Shown in pieces: positions 1 to 9,569 of a stretch of 64,000 nucleotides of DNA (the stretch's first letter is position 1; each line of letters opens with the position of its first letter). A program made the translations under genes and the position numbers. Source of the stretch: Fermentibacter sp964564435 (lineage in GTDB: Bacteria > Fermentibacterota > Fermentibacteria > Fermentibacterales > Fermentibacteraceae); the NCBI GenBank assembly GCA_964564435.1, contig CAZMAT010000004.1, positions 62,001 through 126,000 on the forward strand. The letters run 5' to 3'. Below the pieces are notes generated by a model. The model had not been told where the DNA came from and did not search any database. It worked only from the letters and a program-made list of their open reading frames with translations.

Positions 1-1
1 G

Positions 2-730
2 GGGTGGAGTGAGCTTGCTGAGAAGGGTTTCGAGGGTATCCGGCTCCACTTCCACGGGGTTGGGGAGCGACACGACCGTCGCGTGGGTAGAAGGGGCGCC
101 TACGATGACCTCGTGGAGACCATAAGGCGTGCCGAGCAGTTCAGCGTGGAGTGGTTAGCGGGCATGGTCCTGAGCGCGGACAACGCCGCCGAGTACGATG
201 AGACGAAGTCGGAGGTCGAAAAGCTGGGATCGCCCTGTGTGAAGTTCGGCTGGATGCTTCCGCAGTCGCAGGGCAGGGCAGATGGAACAGGGAACAGGGT
301 CAGACTGCAGCACATCGCACATCTCCTTCGTGCGAACGGCGGATGGAAGACCGAAGCCGACCACATCCGGGCCATCCTTTCCGACGAAACGCTCGGCGGG
401 AGGAAGGCACTCGATCCGGACTGCGGGACGATGTGGCTGGATATCAGCCACGATCTGACGGTCACCTTCGGAGGCGGCTGCGACGGAGACCCGTACGACG
501 GGATGAAATCGCTCGTTACACTCGGGAACCTGGAGAGCGGCAGCATCCTGGAGTGCTATCGACGGTATCTAGAGAATCCGCCCGCTCCCGTCAGGAAACT
601 GTCCGCGGTGACCTGGGGAGAGCTGGCCGGGCGGTATGGAGACCCCGGGAGCGACTTCGTCTACCACATCACGGATCTCACGGGGAGGATGTGGGCTTCG
701 CGGTACCTGCGGGACGCCTTCCCGGAATAG
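2..730 (+). CDS. C-terminal part of a radical-SAM-like protein (5' end outside window)
   Basis: The frame is open from base 2, so the gene very likely begins upstream; a GTG at 83 is an internal candidate start. 242 residues are visible. The segment GIRLHFHGVGERHD followed by an AYDDLVETIRRAE helix, DNAAEYDE, a LG boundary and a LP..QGRA stretch resembles the second half of radical SAM (alpha/beta)6 barrels, and LGNLESGSILECYRRYL resembles their C-terminal region. The Cys-x3-Cys-x2-Cys cluster would lie upstream and cannot be seen, so the family call is inference from fold-like motifs. It converges on priA, with about 240 bp between them. Confidence 0.5.
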   Translation, partial: GWSELAEKGFEGIRLHFHGVGERHDRRVGRRGAYDDLVETIRRAEQFSVEWLAGMVLSADNAAEYDETKSEVEKLGSPCVKFGWMLPQSQGRADGTGNRVRLQHIAHLLRANGGWKTEADHIRAILSDETLGGRKALDPDCGTMWLDISHDLTVTFGGGCDGDPYDGMKSLVTLGNLESGSILECYRRYLENPPAPVRKLSAVTWGELAGRYGDPGSDFVYHITDLTGRMWASRYLRDAFPE

Positions 731-968
731 CCCAGCCGGTACCAGCCGGTGTCCAGCCGGTGTCTGGCTACTCTTGAAAGGCCGCATTCATCAGCGTTAC
801 AGCGCGATTCGCCCGTTTCCCCATTAATTCTGCACGAAGAAGATGTCGGTCTGGAGAGCGTTTGCGAAGTCGCTTTTCTTCACTGGATAACCTGTAAAAT
901 GACTATGGCTGCAAGAGACAGGGCCGCAGGATCTTGCGAGGGCAGTTTTGGGAGTAGTCTGACCCCGG
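731..968. other. Intergenic region between convergent genes; short CAGCCGGT repeats
   Basis: The start (about 732-765) holds three closely spaced copies of CAGCCGGT, the last able to form a weak AGCC/GGCT hairpin. The rest is less GC-rich than the neighbouring genes and shows no convincing open frame, RNA gene or promoter. Confidence 0.4.
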
Positions 969-3341
969 TTACAACAGGTCGGTGGGGTCGACGTCGACGT
1001 CGAGCAGGACGCCCTTCGAGCCGGCGGCTTCGAAGGACGACAGGGCGTTCTGGACGAGCCGCCGCAGCGACGTGCGGCTGTCCGAGCGAGCCAGGGCACT
1101 GTAGCGCCACTTCCCGCGCAGCCTGGGGAGGATGGCCGGAGCCGGCGGAAAGACGCGAGCACCGGGCGGTGGCTCCAGAGCGTCCATGCAGGCCTTCGCG
1201 GCGGCCGCGACCCTCGCTTCGACGGGACCCGACCAGACGAACCGGACGATCCGGCCGTAGGGCGGGTACCCGAGGAGCCTCCTGGCAGGCAGCTCCGATT
1301 CGAGGAATGCTTCGTAGTCCTGCGCCATGGCGGCGGCGAGTGAGTCGGGCCTGAGGGTCTCCACGAGCACGGTGCCGGGCGCAGAGCCCCTCCCGGCGCG
1401 GCCAGCGGCCTGCATCACGAGCTGGAAGGCCCTCTCCGACGCGCGAAAGTCCGGTATAGCCAGGGCCATGTCGGCCGAGAGGATGCATACGAGCGTGACG
1501 CCCGGGAAGTCGTGCCCCTTCGCGACCATCTGCGTGCCGAGGAGGACGTCGGCCCCGCCTTCGGCGAACCGCCCGAGGATCTCCCAGATGGCGCCTGCCG
1601 AGGAGGACGTGTCCCTGTCGAGCCTGAGGATGCGGATCCCCGGCAGGGCGCCCGAGAGGAACGCCTCGACCTTCTGGACACCCGGACCCTCCGTGACGAA
1701 CCTCGTGCAGCCGCACGAGGGGCAGTCCCTCGGCGCCCTCGTCCACCAGCCGCAGTGGTGGCACCTCAGTATCCCGCCGCGCGCGTGATAGGTGGGAGCG
1801 ACGGCGCATTCCGGGCATTCCTCGCGGTGGCCGCACCCCGCGCAGATCCGGGTGGGCGCGAAACCCCTGCGGTTGAGGAGCAGTATCGACTGTTCGCCAC
1901 GGCGCCAGGTTTCTGCGATCGCGGAAAGCATCTCGGGGGGCACGACGCTGCCGTATTCCCCGGGCCTGACGGGCTTCACCGAAGGCATCGGCCTGCCGCC
2001 CGCACGTCCAGGCAGCGTGAGGATCCCGTACTTGCCCGAGTCAGCGTTGCCCCGGCTCTCGAGTGAAGGCGTAGCCGAGCCCAGAACGACTGGGACTCCC
2101 TCGATGGAGCCGCGCACCACGGCCAGGTCCCGAGCGTTGTAGCGGGGCTGCTCCTGCTGCTTGTAGCTCGAATCGTGCTCCTCGTCCACGATGATGATCC
2201 CAGTGCGTGCTAGAGGGGCGAAGACGGCGCTCCTGGGCCCTATCGCAATGCACTTTTCACCCGCTGCCAGGGCGCTCCAGGCCCGCAGCCTCTCGCCGGT
2301 GGAGAGTGCGCTGTGCATGACGGCGACCATGCCGGGGAACCGCCGCTCGAACCGAGCGGTGAGCTGGGGCGTGAGAGATATCTCCGGCACGAGGACGACG
2401 GCCTGGAGCCCGTGGGCGACGACTGCGGCGATGGCCCTCAGATAGACCTCCGTCTTGCCGCTTCCTGTGACGCCGTGCAGCAGGAAGACGCCGCCCTCCG
2501 CGCCCGAGATGCGCGAGACGGCCTCCTCCTGCCCTGGTTCGAGGTCCGCGACCTCCGCGCCTGCGAGCGAGCCCCCGGTACCCGCAGCCTCCGCAGGCGA
2601 GACCGCAGCGGCTCCCGCCTTCACCACGGCATCGAGGGAAGACCGCGAGGCACCGGCCTCCCGGAGGAGGGCTCCGATCGTGATCCTCTCGTCGCTCCGG
2701 GAGAGGATCTCGAGGATCGATGCCTGCGCGGGCGCCTTCCTGCGCAGCCTTTCGGCCATGCCCGCGAGAGCAGCAGGGGGCAGGCAGGGTGTGACGGCCA
2801 TCCCCGCGGATGTCCTGCGGGTCGGCGCGGGGGAGAGCCTGCACTCTACGGCGCCCGACGCTGCCAGGGATGACAGGTGCGACATAAGGACCGACCGGGA
2901 GGAGAAGCCGTGGGCCAGGCCGTCCACCGGAACGAACGACGAACCGTCCAGCCCTTCCAGAACAGGATCACCAGCCGCTGCCCGCCCCGCCGCACGGCGG
3001 ATCTCCTGCCGGAGCCCGGCCCCCGCTCCGGGAGGCGAAGCAGAAGCCATCATCATCCCCGGCGGCGCCGAATAGTAGTCTGCCGCCCATCTCACCAGTT
3101 CGAGAACGGGGCGCGGTAGCGCGGAAACGCAGTCGAGGCGGGACTCCACCGTCTTCACGCCGTCCGCGGGAAGGGAGGTGGAACGCCCCCAGATCCAGCC
3201 CGTCAGCCTCTCGCGGCCGAAGGGCACCTCCACACGGCATCCCTCGAGCACGCCACCGGCCATCCCCGAAGGAAGCAGGTAAGTGAACGTCCTCCAGACC
3301 GGCCTCGGGACGGCTACCTCGACGGCTGTCGCATCAGGCAT
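969..3341 (-). CDS. priA: Primosomal protein N' (replication restart helicase PriA)
   Basis: 790 residues, the usual PriA length. PriA is a 3'-5' superfamily 2 helicase that recognises stalled forks and starts primosome reassembly. Visible in order: N-terminal DNA-binding domain (VAVPRPVWRTFTYLLP), Walker A GVTGSGKTEVYL near residue 290, the DEEHDSSYKQ Walker B region, NRRGFA, an eight-cysteine zinc module (CAGCGHREECPEC then CHHCGWW and CPSCG), and the helicase motifs GTQMVAKGHDFPGV and QAAGRAGR. ATG start at 3341. Its first 8 bases overlap the end of the upstream amidohydrolase gene, so the two are probably co-transcribed. Confidence 0.97.
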   Translation of the reverse strand: MPDATAVEVAVPRPVWRTFTYLLPSGMAGGVLEGCRVEVPFGRERLTGWIWGRSTSLPADGVKTVESRLDCVSALPRPVLELVRWAADYYSAPPGMMMASASPPGAGAGLRQEIRRAAGRAAAGDPVLEGLDGSSFVPVDGLAHGFSSRSVLMSHLSSLAASGAVECRLSPAPTRRTSAGMAVTPCLPPAALAGMAERLRRKAPAQASILEILSRSDERITIGALLREAGASRSSLDAVVKAGAAAVSPAEAAGTGGSLAGAEVADLEPGQEEAVSRISGAEGGVFLLHGVTGSGKTEVYLRAIAAVVAHGLQAVVLVPEISLTPQLTARFERRFPGMVAVMHSALSTGERLRAWSALAAGEKCIAIGPRSAVFAPLARTGIIIVDEEHDSSYKQQEQPRYNARDLAVVRGSIEGVPVVLGSATPSLESRGNADSGKYGILTLPGRAGGRPMPSVKPVRPGEYGSVVPPEMLSAIAETWRRGEQSILLLNRRGFAPTRICAGCGHREECPECAVAPTYHARGGILRCHHCGWWTRAPRDCPSCGCTRFVTEGPGVQKVEAFLSGALPGIRILRLDRDTSSSAGAIWEILGRFAEGGADVLLGTQMVAKGHDFPGVTLVCILSADMALAIPDFRASERAFQLVMQAAGRAGRGSAPGTVLVETLRPDSLAAAMAQDYEAFLESELPARRLLGYPPYGRIVRFVWSGPVEARVAAAAKACMDALEPPPGARVFPPAPAILPRLRGKWRYSALARSDSRTSLRRLVQNALSSFEAAGSKGVLLDVDVDPTDLL

Positions 3342-4608
3342 CCGCGCCGGCCCTTTCGAGCGTTTCCCGCCTTGCGGCCGCGATGTCCATCGGGAGCGGT
3401 GGAAGGGTCGGGAAGGCCCCGTCCTCGTAAAGGACCTTGCCGTGCACCATCACGAGGCGCACCCGCGCGGGCCAGTCGAGCTCGAGGACGTATCTGACCG
3501 GGTCCTCGGCCATCTCCAGTTCCTCCGACTCCTCCTCGGAAGGTTCGAGGAGGACGATGTCGGCCTGCATCCCCGCGTCGATCCTGCCGTGGCCGGTGTC
3601 GAGGATGCGCCCGGCCCCCTCCGTGGCGGCCCTGAGCCATATCCTGCCCGCGACCGACGCGGGCGAGTGCTTCAACGCCGCCAGGGACATGGCGAGCCTG
3701 ATGTCGGAGGCTAGGTCGAGGCTGTTGTTGCACGCCGCCCCGTCGCTGGCGGGGAAGACCCCGACACCCGCCGCGAGCAGAGCTGGTACGTCGGCGATGC
3801 CGCTGCCCAGCCTCAGGTTGGTCCACGGGCAGTGGACGACCGACGTGCCGGATGAAGCCAGCAGATCAGCCTCCCCCTGAGCGAGATGGACGCAGTGTGC
3901 CAGCAGGGTGCGGGCGCCCGGGAAGCCCCTTGCAGCCAGATATCTGACGTTTCCGCCCGCCTCCGCGATCGCAGGGAGGGCGACCTCGGCCGGGCTCTCG
4001 GCGCAGTGCGTGGTCCTGACTAAGTCGCCGCGTACCCCGCGCACGAAGCTCCACAGGGAGTCCGAGCAGGACAGCGCGAACCTGGGCGCGAGGGCGTGCC
4101 TCACGAGCCCTCCGCACGAGGCGCGGACCCTCCCTGTCTCCTCCATGAGCCAGGCCAGGTCCCTCGCGAGGCCGTCCGGCCCCTCGTCCATCAGCGCATT
4201 GGCCGCGTGGGCCCTGATGCCCGAGCGCCTGAGGATGTCCACCGTGACGGTCGAGTGCTCGACGCTGCCCATGTCGAGGAGGCAGGTGCAGCCGGAGGAG
4301 ATCAGCTCCCGGAGGGACACGATCACCGAAGTGGCGAGGGTGTCGGGTGTGTGCGCGGCCTCGAGGGGCCAGATCCTCTCCCGGAGCCAGTCGAGCAGGG
4401 TCCTGCCCTCGGCCGTTCCCCGGAACAGGGTCTGACAGAGGTGGACGTGGGGCTGGACCAGGCCGGGGATGGCGATGCAGCGGGCGTGCGACCCCGCGGG
4501 TACAGCCCTGCGGACCGAGGCAATAATCCCGTTCTCCTCGGTTATCGAGAACCCTCCGGGCACGAGCCCGGAGCTCCAGTCCATCACGTATCCAGGCCTG
4601 AGTTCCAT
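3334..4608 (-). CDS. Amidohydrolase, MtaD/SAH-deaminase/TrzF-like
   Basis: Metal-dependent hydrolase of the cyclic amidohydrolase family that deaminates purine-type or S-adenosylhomocysteine/methylthioadenosine-type substrates; the exact substrate cannot be read from sequence. Visible: PGLVQPHVHLCQT (HxH metal motif), HCAES, LLAHCVHL, SGTSVVHCPWTNLRL and SDGAACNNSLDL (metal Asp). The frame extends to 4713, but the ATG at 4608 has GGGAGG just upstream and gives a normal family start (MELRPGYV, 424 aa). The nearby mtnP gene handles methylthioadenosine, which would fit an MtaD-type role, but they are 10 kb apart. Ends 8 bp inside priA. Confidence 0.85.
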   Translation of the reverse strand: MELRPGYVMDWSSGLVPGGFSITEENGIIASVRRAVPAGSHARCIAIPGLVQPHVHLCQTLFRGTAEGRTLLDWLRERIWPLEAAHTPDTLATSVIVSLRELISSGCTCLLDMGSVEHSTVTVDILRRSGIRAHAANALMDEGPDGLARDLAWLMEETGRVRASCGGLVRHALAPRFALSCSDSLWSFVRGVRGDLVRTTHCAESPAEVALPAIAEAGGNVRYLAARGFPGARTLLAHCVHLAQGEADLLASSGTSVVHCPWTNLRLGSGIADVPALLAAGVGVFPASDGAACNNSLDLASDIRLAMSLAALKHSPASVAGRIWLRAATEGAGRILDTGHGRIDAGMQADIVLLEPSEEESEELEMAEDPVRYVLELDWPARVRLVMVHGKVLYEDGAFPTLPPLPMDIAAARRETLERAGADA

Positions 4609-4666
4609 GGCGCCTCCCGGGCGGCTGGTCTGCTTTGAACATAAGCGGCCGCCCGTGGGCTGGAAA

Positions 4667-4696
4667 TTGACCGGAGGAGGCCGGAAAGGCGATAAT
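4667..4696 (+). promoter_or_regulatory. Predicted sigma70-type promoter for the M16 operon
   Basis: TTGACC at 4667-4672 and GATAAT at 4691-4696 with an 18-bp spacer, about 55 bp ahead of the ATG at 4750. Sequence match only. Confidence 0.5.
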
Positions 4697-4749
4697 CGCG
4701 GGACGTCCCGCATCGGGCGGAACGCATCTTCGATCCGGACGGGGACCCC

Positions 4750-6063
4750 ATGAAAATCGCACCGGTGCTCTGCCTCGCGGTCGCATCAATCGCGACGTCG
4801 GCGGCATACTCCCTGAAGACCCTCGACAACGGCCTGACGGTGATCGTCTCGCGCGACGAGTCGGCGCCGGTGGTGACTATCTGCATCGCGGTGAAGACCG
4901 GCTCCACCTGCCAGACCGAGGCGGACTGCGGCCTGGCGCATTTCTACGAGCACATGTTCTTCAAGGGCAACGCGCAGATACCCGACCAGACCGCCTACAA
5001 CGCCCGCATGGGCGAACTGGGCATCGTGCAGAACGGATCCACTTCCGACGAGATCGTCAGGTACCACATAACGCTCCCGTCCGAGCGCCTTTCCGAGGGG
5101 CTCGAGTTCATGTACTACGCCATCGCCACGCCCCTCTTCGATGAGAACGAGATGGCCGTCGAGCGAAGCGTGATCCTCAACGAGTACCAGCGCGACACCA
5201 CGCATCCCTACTGGGACTACTGGAAGGCAAGGGAAGACGTGCTGCACCCCTCGGCGCCCTGGAGGGCCAACGGCATAGGCCTGCCCGAGGTGATCACGAG
5301 CGCCGACCGCAGCGTGATGGATGCCTTCAGGGCGACCTACTACACGCCCGACAACTGCGCGCTCATCATCGCGGGCAGCGTGGACGAGGACAGCGCCTTC
5401 GCCCTGGCGGAGCGCTGGATGTCCGCCTGGGAGTACGGCGGGAGGAGCGACTACGACGAGCTCCCCATGCTTGTCGAGATCGCCCGGGACACGACCGTGA
5501 CCATCCCCTCCATTCCCGGCGTCGAACTGGTGTCCATCGACTACGCGGGCCCGTCGCTCGTCACCGATCCCTCGGCCACCTACGCAGCCGATGTGTGGGG
5601 AACCTGCCTCGACATGATGAACGGCGAGTTCTACCGCGACCTGGTGACCAACGGGCCCTTCATGGATGTCTCCGCCGGCTTCTACACGCAGCGGTACGCC
5701 CCCGTCATCTCCTTCTCGGGCACGCCGAGGCCCGGCAGGTCTACCGAGGCCGTGCAGGCTCTCGAGCAGGAGATCGACCAGCTCCTCTCCCCGTCCTACT
5801 ACGACGGATACGACCTGCACGCCGCCACCGAGAGCCTCAGGAGGCACAGGCTCCTCGCGGAGGAGACGTCCTACGACGTCGCCGTCGAGTCCCTGGCGTT
5901 CTGGTGGGTTGTCGGCGGCGGGCTGGGATACTACGACACCTACCCCGACAGCCTGGCCCTCGTCACGGTCGACGACGTGGCCGCCTTCCTCGACGAATAC
6001 GTGGCGGGCAGGCCGTCCGTCACGTTCGTCATGTCTCCCGCGGAGGGGGGTGGTGCCGAGTGA
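4750..6063 (+). CDS. M16 family zinc metallopeptidase, catalytic subunit
   Basis: 437 residues with an N-terminal signal peptide (LCLAVASIATSAAY), so probably periplasmic or exported. The inverted zinc motif HxxEH is present as HFYEH in GLAHFYEHMFFKG, and the distal glutamate lies in ERSVILNEYQRD about 75 residues later. This is the pattern of pitrilysin/processing-peptidase type M16B enzymes. The C-terminal half lacks an obvious R/Y substrate-binding pair; the next gene supplies one. Its TGA overlaps the GTG start of that partner gene. Confidence 0.93.
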   Translation: MKIAPVLCLAVASIATSAAYSLKTLDNGLTVIVSRDESAPVVTICIAVKTGSTCQTEADCGLAHFYEHMFFKGNAQIPDQTAYNARMGELGIVQNGSTSDEIVRYHITLPSERLSEGLEFMYYAIATPLFDENEMAVERSVILNEYQRDTTHPYWDYWKAREDVLHPSAPWRANGIGLPEVITSADRSVMDAFRATYYTPDNCALIIAGSVDEDSAFALAERWMSAWEYGGRSDYDELPMLVEIARDTTVTIPSIPGVELVSIDYAGPSLVTDPSATYAADVWGTCLDMMNGEFYRDLVTNGPFMDVSAGFYTQRYAPVISFSGTPRPGRSTEAVQALEQEIDQLLSPSYYDGYDLHAATESLRRHRLLAEETSYDVAVESLAFWWVVGGGLGYYDTYPDSLALVTVDDVAAFLDEYVAGRPSVTFVMSPAEGGGAE

Positions 6064-7367
6064 GGACGATACCTGCCATCCTGCTCGCCGCTTCGGCGGC
6101 CTTCGCCTCCGTGCCCTCCGACGTCGTGGAATTCGAGCTCGGGAACGGCATAAGGGTCATCTCCAGGGAGATGCCCTCCACGAACGAGGGACTCGCCGTC
6201 TTCCTCGAGGGCGGTTCGAGAACGCTCGACGAGGGCACCGCCGGGATCGAGAACCTCGCATTCGAGGCCTGCCTGATGGGTTCCTCGCGCTATCCCGGCG
6301 AGGCATGGCGCTCGCTGATGGACGTCACCCAGGCCAGGATCGAGGGAGTGTACGGGTACGACTTCAGCGCCCTCCGCCTGATGTGCCTGGAGGAGGACCT
6401 GCCGGTCCTTCTCGACGCCATGTCCGACTGCCTCATCGATCCAGAACTGGAGGCCTCGGCCTTCGAGCGCACCCGGGACGGCCTCCTGCAGGCGCTGCTA
6501 GTCGAGGAGAGCGATCCCGACGAAAGGGTCTGGCGGGTGGCCAACGAGGGCCTCTTCGCGGGCCATCCCTACAGGTTCGACCCCTCCGGGACGGTGGAGA
6601 CCATGGAAGGCTTCACTGCCGCCGACGTCAGGGCCAGGCTCTCGGAGAGGATGCTCGCTGGGAACATGCTGATAGCCCACGTCGGGCCGACCGGGACCGA
6701 TGACCTGAGGGAGATGCTCGAGGGCACCTTCGGGCGGATCGCGCCGGGAGGCGGCGATCTGACGCCGCCCCCGCCGTTCGTGTTCTCGCGTGACACGGTG
6801 GTCTTCCAGCCCGAGTCGACCCTGACGGCCTACATCGTCGGCAAGTTCCCCGCGCCGTCCCCGTCCGACCCTGACTATCCGCTATTCACGGCTGCGATGG
6901 ACGCCGTGAGCGACCGGTTCTGGCAGGTGCTCCGCACCGAGCGGGGCCTTACCTATGCACCCTTCGCCGGTGCCGCATCGTCGATGCGCAACTGGGCCTA
7001 TCTATACGCGAGCACCCCCGAAGCCGCGGAAGCCTGCTCGCTGATGGCTGCCATAGTGCTAGAGGGCGCTTCGGGCGGCTTCTCGGACGAGAACCTCCGG
7101 GGCAGCCTCGAGGTCGCGAGGACCGGCCGGATGATGTCCCTGTCGTCCCCGTTCAATCAGGCCTACATGCTGGGGATGTACGGGATAGAGACCGGCGACT
7201 GGCGCAACCTCTGGCTGTACAGCGATATTGCCCGCGACATGGACCCCGCGATGCTCGGAGAGGTCCTCACGAGATGGCTGGGCCCGATCTCATGGGGCCT
7301 GGTGGGCGATCCGGGGATATGCTCCCCGGTGACGTCCTCCCCGCCGACGATAACGGAGGGAAGATGA
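6060..7367 (+). CDS. M16 family peptidase-like protein, non-catalytic subunit
   Basis: 435 residues from a GTG at 6060 that overlaps the preceding stop (GTGA), followed by a signal peptide (RTIPAILLAASAAFASV). It aligns by layout with M16 domains (FELGNGIRVISREM; EGGSRTLDEGTAGIENLAFEACL), but the HxxEH position reads NLAFE, so zinc binding is lost. The C-terminal RGLTYAPFAG motif supplies the R/Y pair typical of the non-zinc half of heterodimeric M16B peptidases. With the upstream gene it probably forms a two-chain peptidase. The ATG of the following lipoprotein gene overlaps its stop. Confidence 0.88.
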   Translation: MRTIPAILLAASAAFASVPSDVVEFELGNGIRVISREMPSTNEGLAVFLEGGSRTLDEGTAGIENLAFEACLMGSSRYPGEAWRSLMDVTQARIEGVYGYDFSALRLMCLEEDLPVLLDAMSDCLIDPELEASAFERTRDGLLQALLVEESDPDERVWRVANEGLFAGHPYRFDPSGTVETMEGFTAADVRARLSERMLAGNMLIAHVGPTGTDDLREMLEGTFGRIAPGGGDLTPPPPFVFSRDTVVFQPESTLTAYIVGKFPAPSPSDPDYPLFTAAMDAVSDRFWQVLRTERGLTYAPFAGAASSMRNWAYLYASTPEAAEACSLMAAIVLEGASGGFSDENLRGSLEVARTGRMMSLSSPFNQAYMLGMYGIETGDWRNLWLYSDIARDMDPAMLGEVLTRWLGPISWGLVGDPGICSPVTSSPPTITEGR

Positions 7368-7726
7368 GGACAATTCTTGCAGCGGCCGCCCTGCTGATCA
7401 CGGCATCGTGCTCCACCTCGTCGTCCGCGCCCCCGGATCCGGCGACGGCCCGTGACGGGGCCGTGACCCTCTCCGGCACCGTCGAGGTCCTGGCCCCCGG
7501 ATCCAGATCCGAGACGATCATCCTCCAGGTCGACGCCACCGGCGAGGTGGTCGCCCTTGTGGGCGAGGGGGCTTCCGCTCTCAGGGGGATGCCGGGCGTC
7601 ACTGTCACCGTGACCGGGCTCTTCACCGAGGCGGGCTGGTCGGTCGATCCCGACATCAGGAAGCTGGAGGTCACGGACGTGACCGCCGGCGAAGGCCCCG
7701 AATCCTCCGACAGGTTCGACGACTGA
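7364..7726 (+). CDS. Small lipoprotein of unknown function
   Basis: 120 residues. The ATG at 7364 overlaps the stop of the M16 partner (ATGA) and has GGAGGG just upstream. A short hydrophobic leader ends in TASC, an acceptable lipobox, followed by a Ser-rich linker. The remainder (VTLSGTVEVL...TIILQVDATGEVVALVG) looks like a small beta-barrel of OB type with an acidic C-terminus. No family recognised. Coupling to the M16 pair suggests an envelope role with it. Confidence 0.7.
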   Translation: MRTILAAAALLITASCSTSSSAPPDPATARDGAVTLSGTVEVLAPGSRSETIILQVDATGEVVALVGEGASALRGMPGVTVTVTGLFTEAGWSVDPDIRKLEVTDVTAGEGPESSDRFDD

Positions 7727-7772
7727 CAGGTACTGGCGGCCGCCGCTCATGCGGCGCCCCGGAACGGCATAG

Positions 7773-9569
7773 ATGGAAGACCACGAAGAGAAGCGCCCCC
7801 GCATCGACCGATCGAGCCTGAAGGCCATATTCCGCCTGCTCTGGTCCCACAGGAGATCCATAGCCTTCGGCCTGGTTGCGCTCGTTTTCGTCGACGGGCT
7901 CCAGCTGATCATCCCCAAGATCACCCAGCACGTCGTGGACGACCTGGCGCAGGGCTCGGCCACCCAGCACAGGCTGATCCTTGCCGGCATCGCCATCGTC
8001 GTGGTCTCCGTCCTCATGGGCGGGTGCAGGTTCATCTGGCGCTACTTCATAGTCGGCTCGAGCCAGCGGATCGAGCGGGACCTCCGGCAGGACCTGTACG
8101 ACCACCTCCAGAAGCTGTCCCCTCAGTTCTACGACAGGACCAAGGTCGGCGACCTGATGGCCCATGCCACGAACGACCTCCAGGCCGTGCGCATGGCCTG
8201 CGGCATGGCGACCCTGGCCGCGTTCGACTCGCTGATCCTCGCCATAGCAAGCCTCTCGGTGATGATGGTGATGAACGTCAGGCTGACGCTCCTCACCCTC
8301 CTGCCCCTGCCCATACTCGCACTCGTGATGTTCCGGTTCGGCTCGCTCGTTCACAGGCGCTTCATGTCCGTGCAGGAATCCTTCTCCGCACTCACCGAGC
8401 GCGTCCAGGAGAGCCTTTCCGGCATCAGGGTGGTGAAGGCCTACGGCGACGAGGAGTCGGAGCAGAGGTTCTTCGACGCGAGGGCGCGTGACTGCGCGCA
8501 GCAGAACATCAGGCTGGGCATGATAGGCGGCGTGTTCGACCCCATGATCGGCGCCCTCGCCATGGCGAGCATGGTGATACTCCTCAGCGAGGGCGGCTCG
8601 ATGGTCATCTCGGGCGAGGTTTCGCTCGGCGAGTTCGTGGCCTTCTCGAGCTACCTCCACACCCTGATCTGGCCGATGATGGCCGTGGGCTGGGTGGTCA
8701 ACCTGCTCCAGCGCGGCACTGCCAGCATGGAAAGGCTCGAGAGGATCTTCACCACCCCTCCGGACATCGTCGGCGGCCCCTGCGAGGCTCCCGCGGACAC
8801 ATCCATCGAGGTCAGGGGCCTGAGCTTCGCGTACCCCGGCACCGGGACGCCGGTTCTCGACGATGTCTCGTTCAGCCTTCCCGCCGGTTCGACGCTCGGG
8901 ATAGTCGGCAGGACGGGATCTGGCAAGACCACGCTCGTCGAGCTGATGATGCGCCTCTACGACCCGCCGGCGGGCACGATCCTGATAGGCGGGACGGACA
9001 TCCGCGACATGTCGCTCGAGGCTCTCAGGGGCTTCTTCGCCTACGTCCCCCAGGAGACCTTCCTCTTCGCCATGAACGTGGCCGACAACATCGCGTTCGG
9101 GACCGGCGGGCTCTCCCGCGGGCAGGTCGAGGACCTGGCCCGGAAGGTCCAGATCCACTCCGAGATAGAGTCGTTCCCCGAAGGCTACGACACCCTGGTG
9201 GGCGAGAGGGGCGTGACCCTCTCCGGGGGACAGAAGCAGAGAGTGGCGATCGCGAGGGCCCTGGCCACCGATCCGTCCATCCTGGTTCTGGACGACGCCC
9301 TCTCCAGCGTTGACACCGAGACGGAGGCCGCGATCCTCTCGACCCTGTCCGAGAGCCTCGGCCAGAGGACCGGCGTCGTGATAGCCCACAGGATAAGCAC
9401 CGTGAAGAGGGCCGATCTGATCATCGTCCTGGACGGAGGCAGGCTCGCAGAGTCAGGAACTCACGACGGACTGCTGGCCCTGGGCGGCATCTACGCGGAC
9501 CTCCACAGGATGCAGCAGCTCGAGGAGGAGGCCAGGCGGATGCCCCCGGCAGGCGGAGGCGAGGACTGA
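7773..9569 (+). CDS. ABC exporter half-transporter, subunit with degenerate ATPase site
   Basis: 598 residues: six-helix exporter domain (about 1-320) then a nucleotide-binding domain with Walker A GRTGSGKTT, signature LSGGQKQR and H-loop VVIAHR. Walker B reads ILVLDDALSSVD: the catalytic Glu is replaced by Asp, as in the degenerate half of heterodimeric exporters such as TM287/288 or BmrCD. The partner is the next gene. Probably a multidrug or lipid exporter in the inner membrane. ATG start. The 3' end lies in an 86-bp-period tandem duplication. Confidence 0.93.
   Translation: MEDHEEKRPRIDRSSLKAIFRLLWSHRRSIAFGLVALVFVDGLQLIIPKITQHVVDDLAQGSATQHRLILAGIAIVVVSVLMGGCRFIWRYFIVGSSQRIERDLRQDLYDHLQKLSPQFYDRTKVGDLMAHATNDLQAVRMACGMATLAAFDSLILAIASLSVMMVMNVRLTLLTLLPLPILALVMFRFGSLVHRRFMSVQESFSALTERVQESLSGIRVVKAYGDEESEQRFFDARARDCAQQNIRLGMIGGVFDPMIGALAMASMVILLSEGGSMVISGEVSLGEFVAFSSYLHTLIWPMMAVGWVVNLLQRGTASMERLERIFTTPPDIVGGPCEAPADTSIEVRGLSFAYPGTGTPVLDDVSFSLPAGSTLGIVGRTGSGKTTLVELMMRLYDPPAGTILIGGTDIRDMSLEALRGFFAYVPQETFLFAMNVADNIAFGTGGLSRGQVEDLARKVQIHSEIESFPEGYDTLVGERGVTLSGGQKQRVAIARALATDPSILVLDDALSSVDTETEAAILSTLSESLGQRTGVVIAHRISTVKRADLIIVLDGGRLAESGTHDGLLALGGIYADLHRMQQLEEEARRMPPAGGGED

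Noticed and set aside
731..968. Possible remnant of a transposable element between the first two genes
   Set aside because: The sequence is less GC-rich but shows no inverted ends or transposase fragment that I could support.
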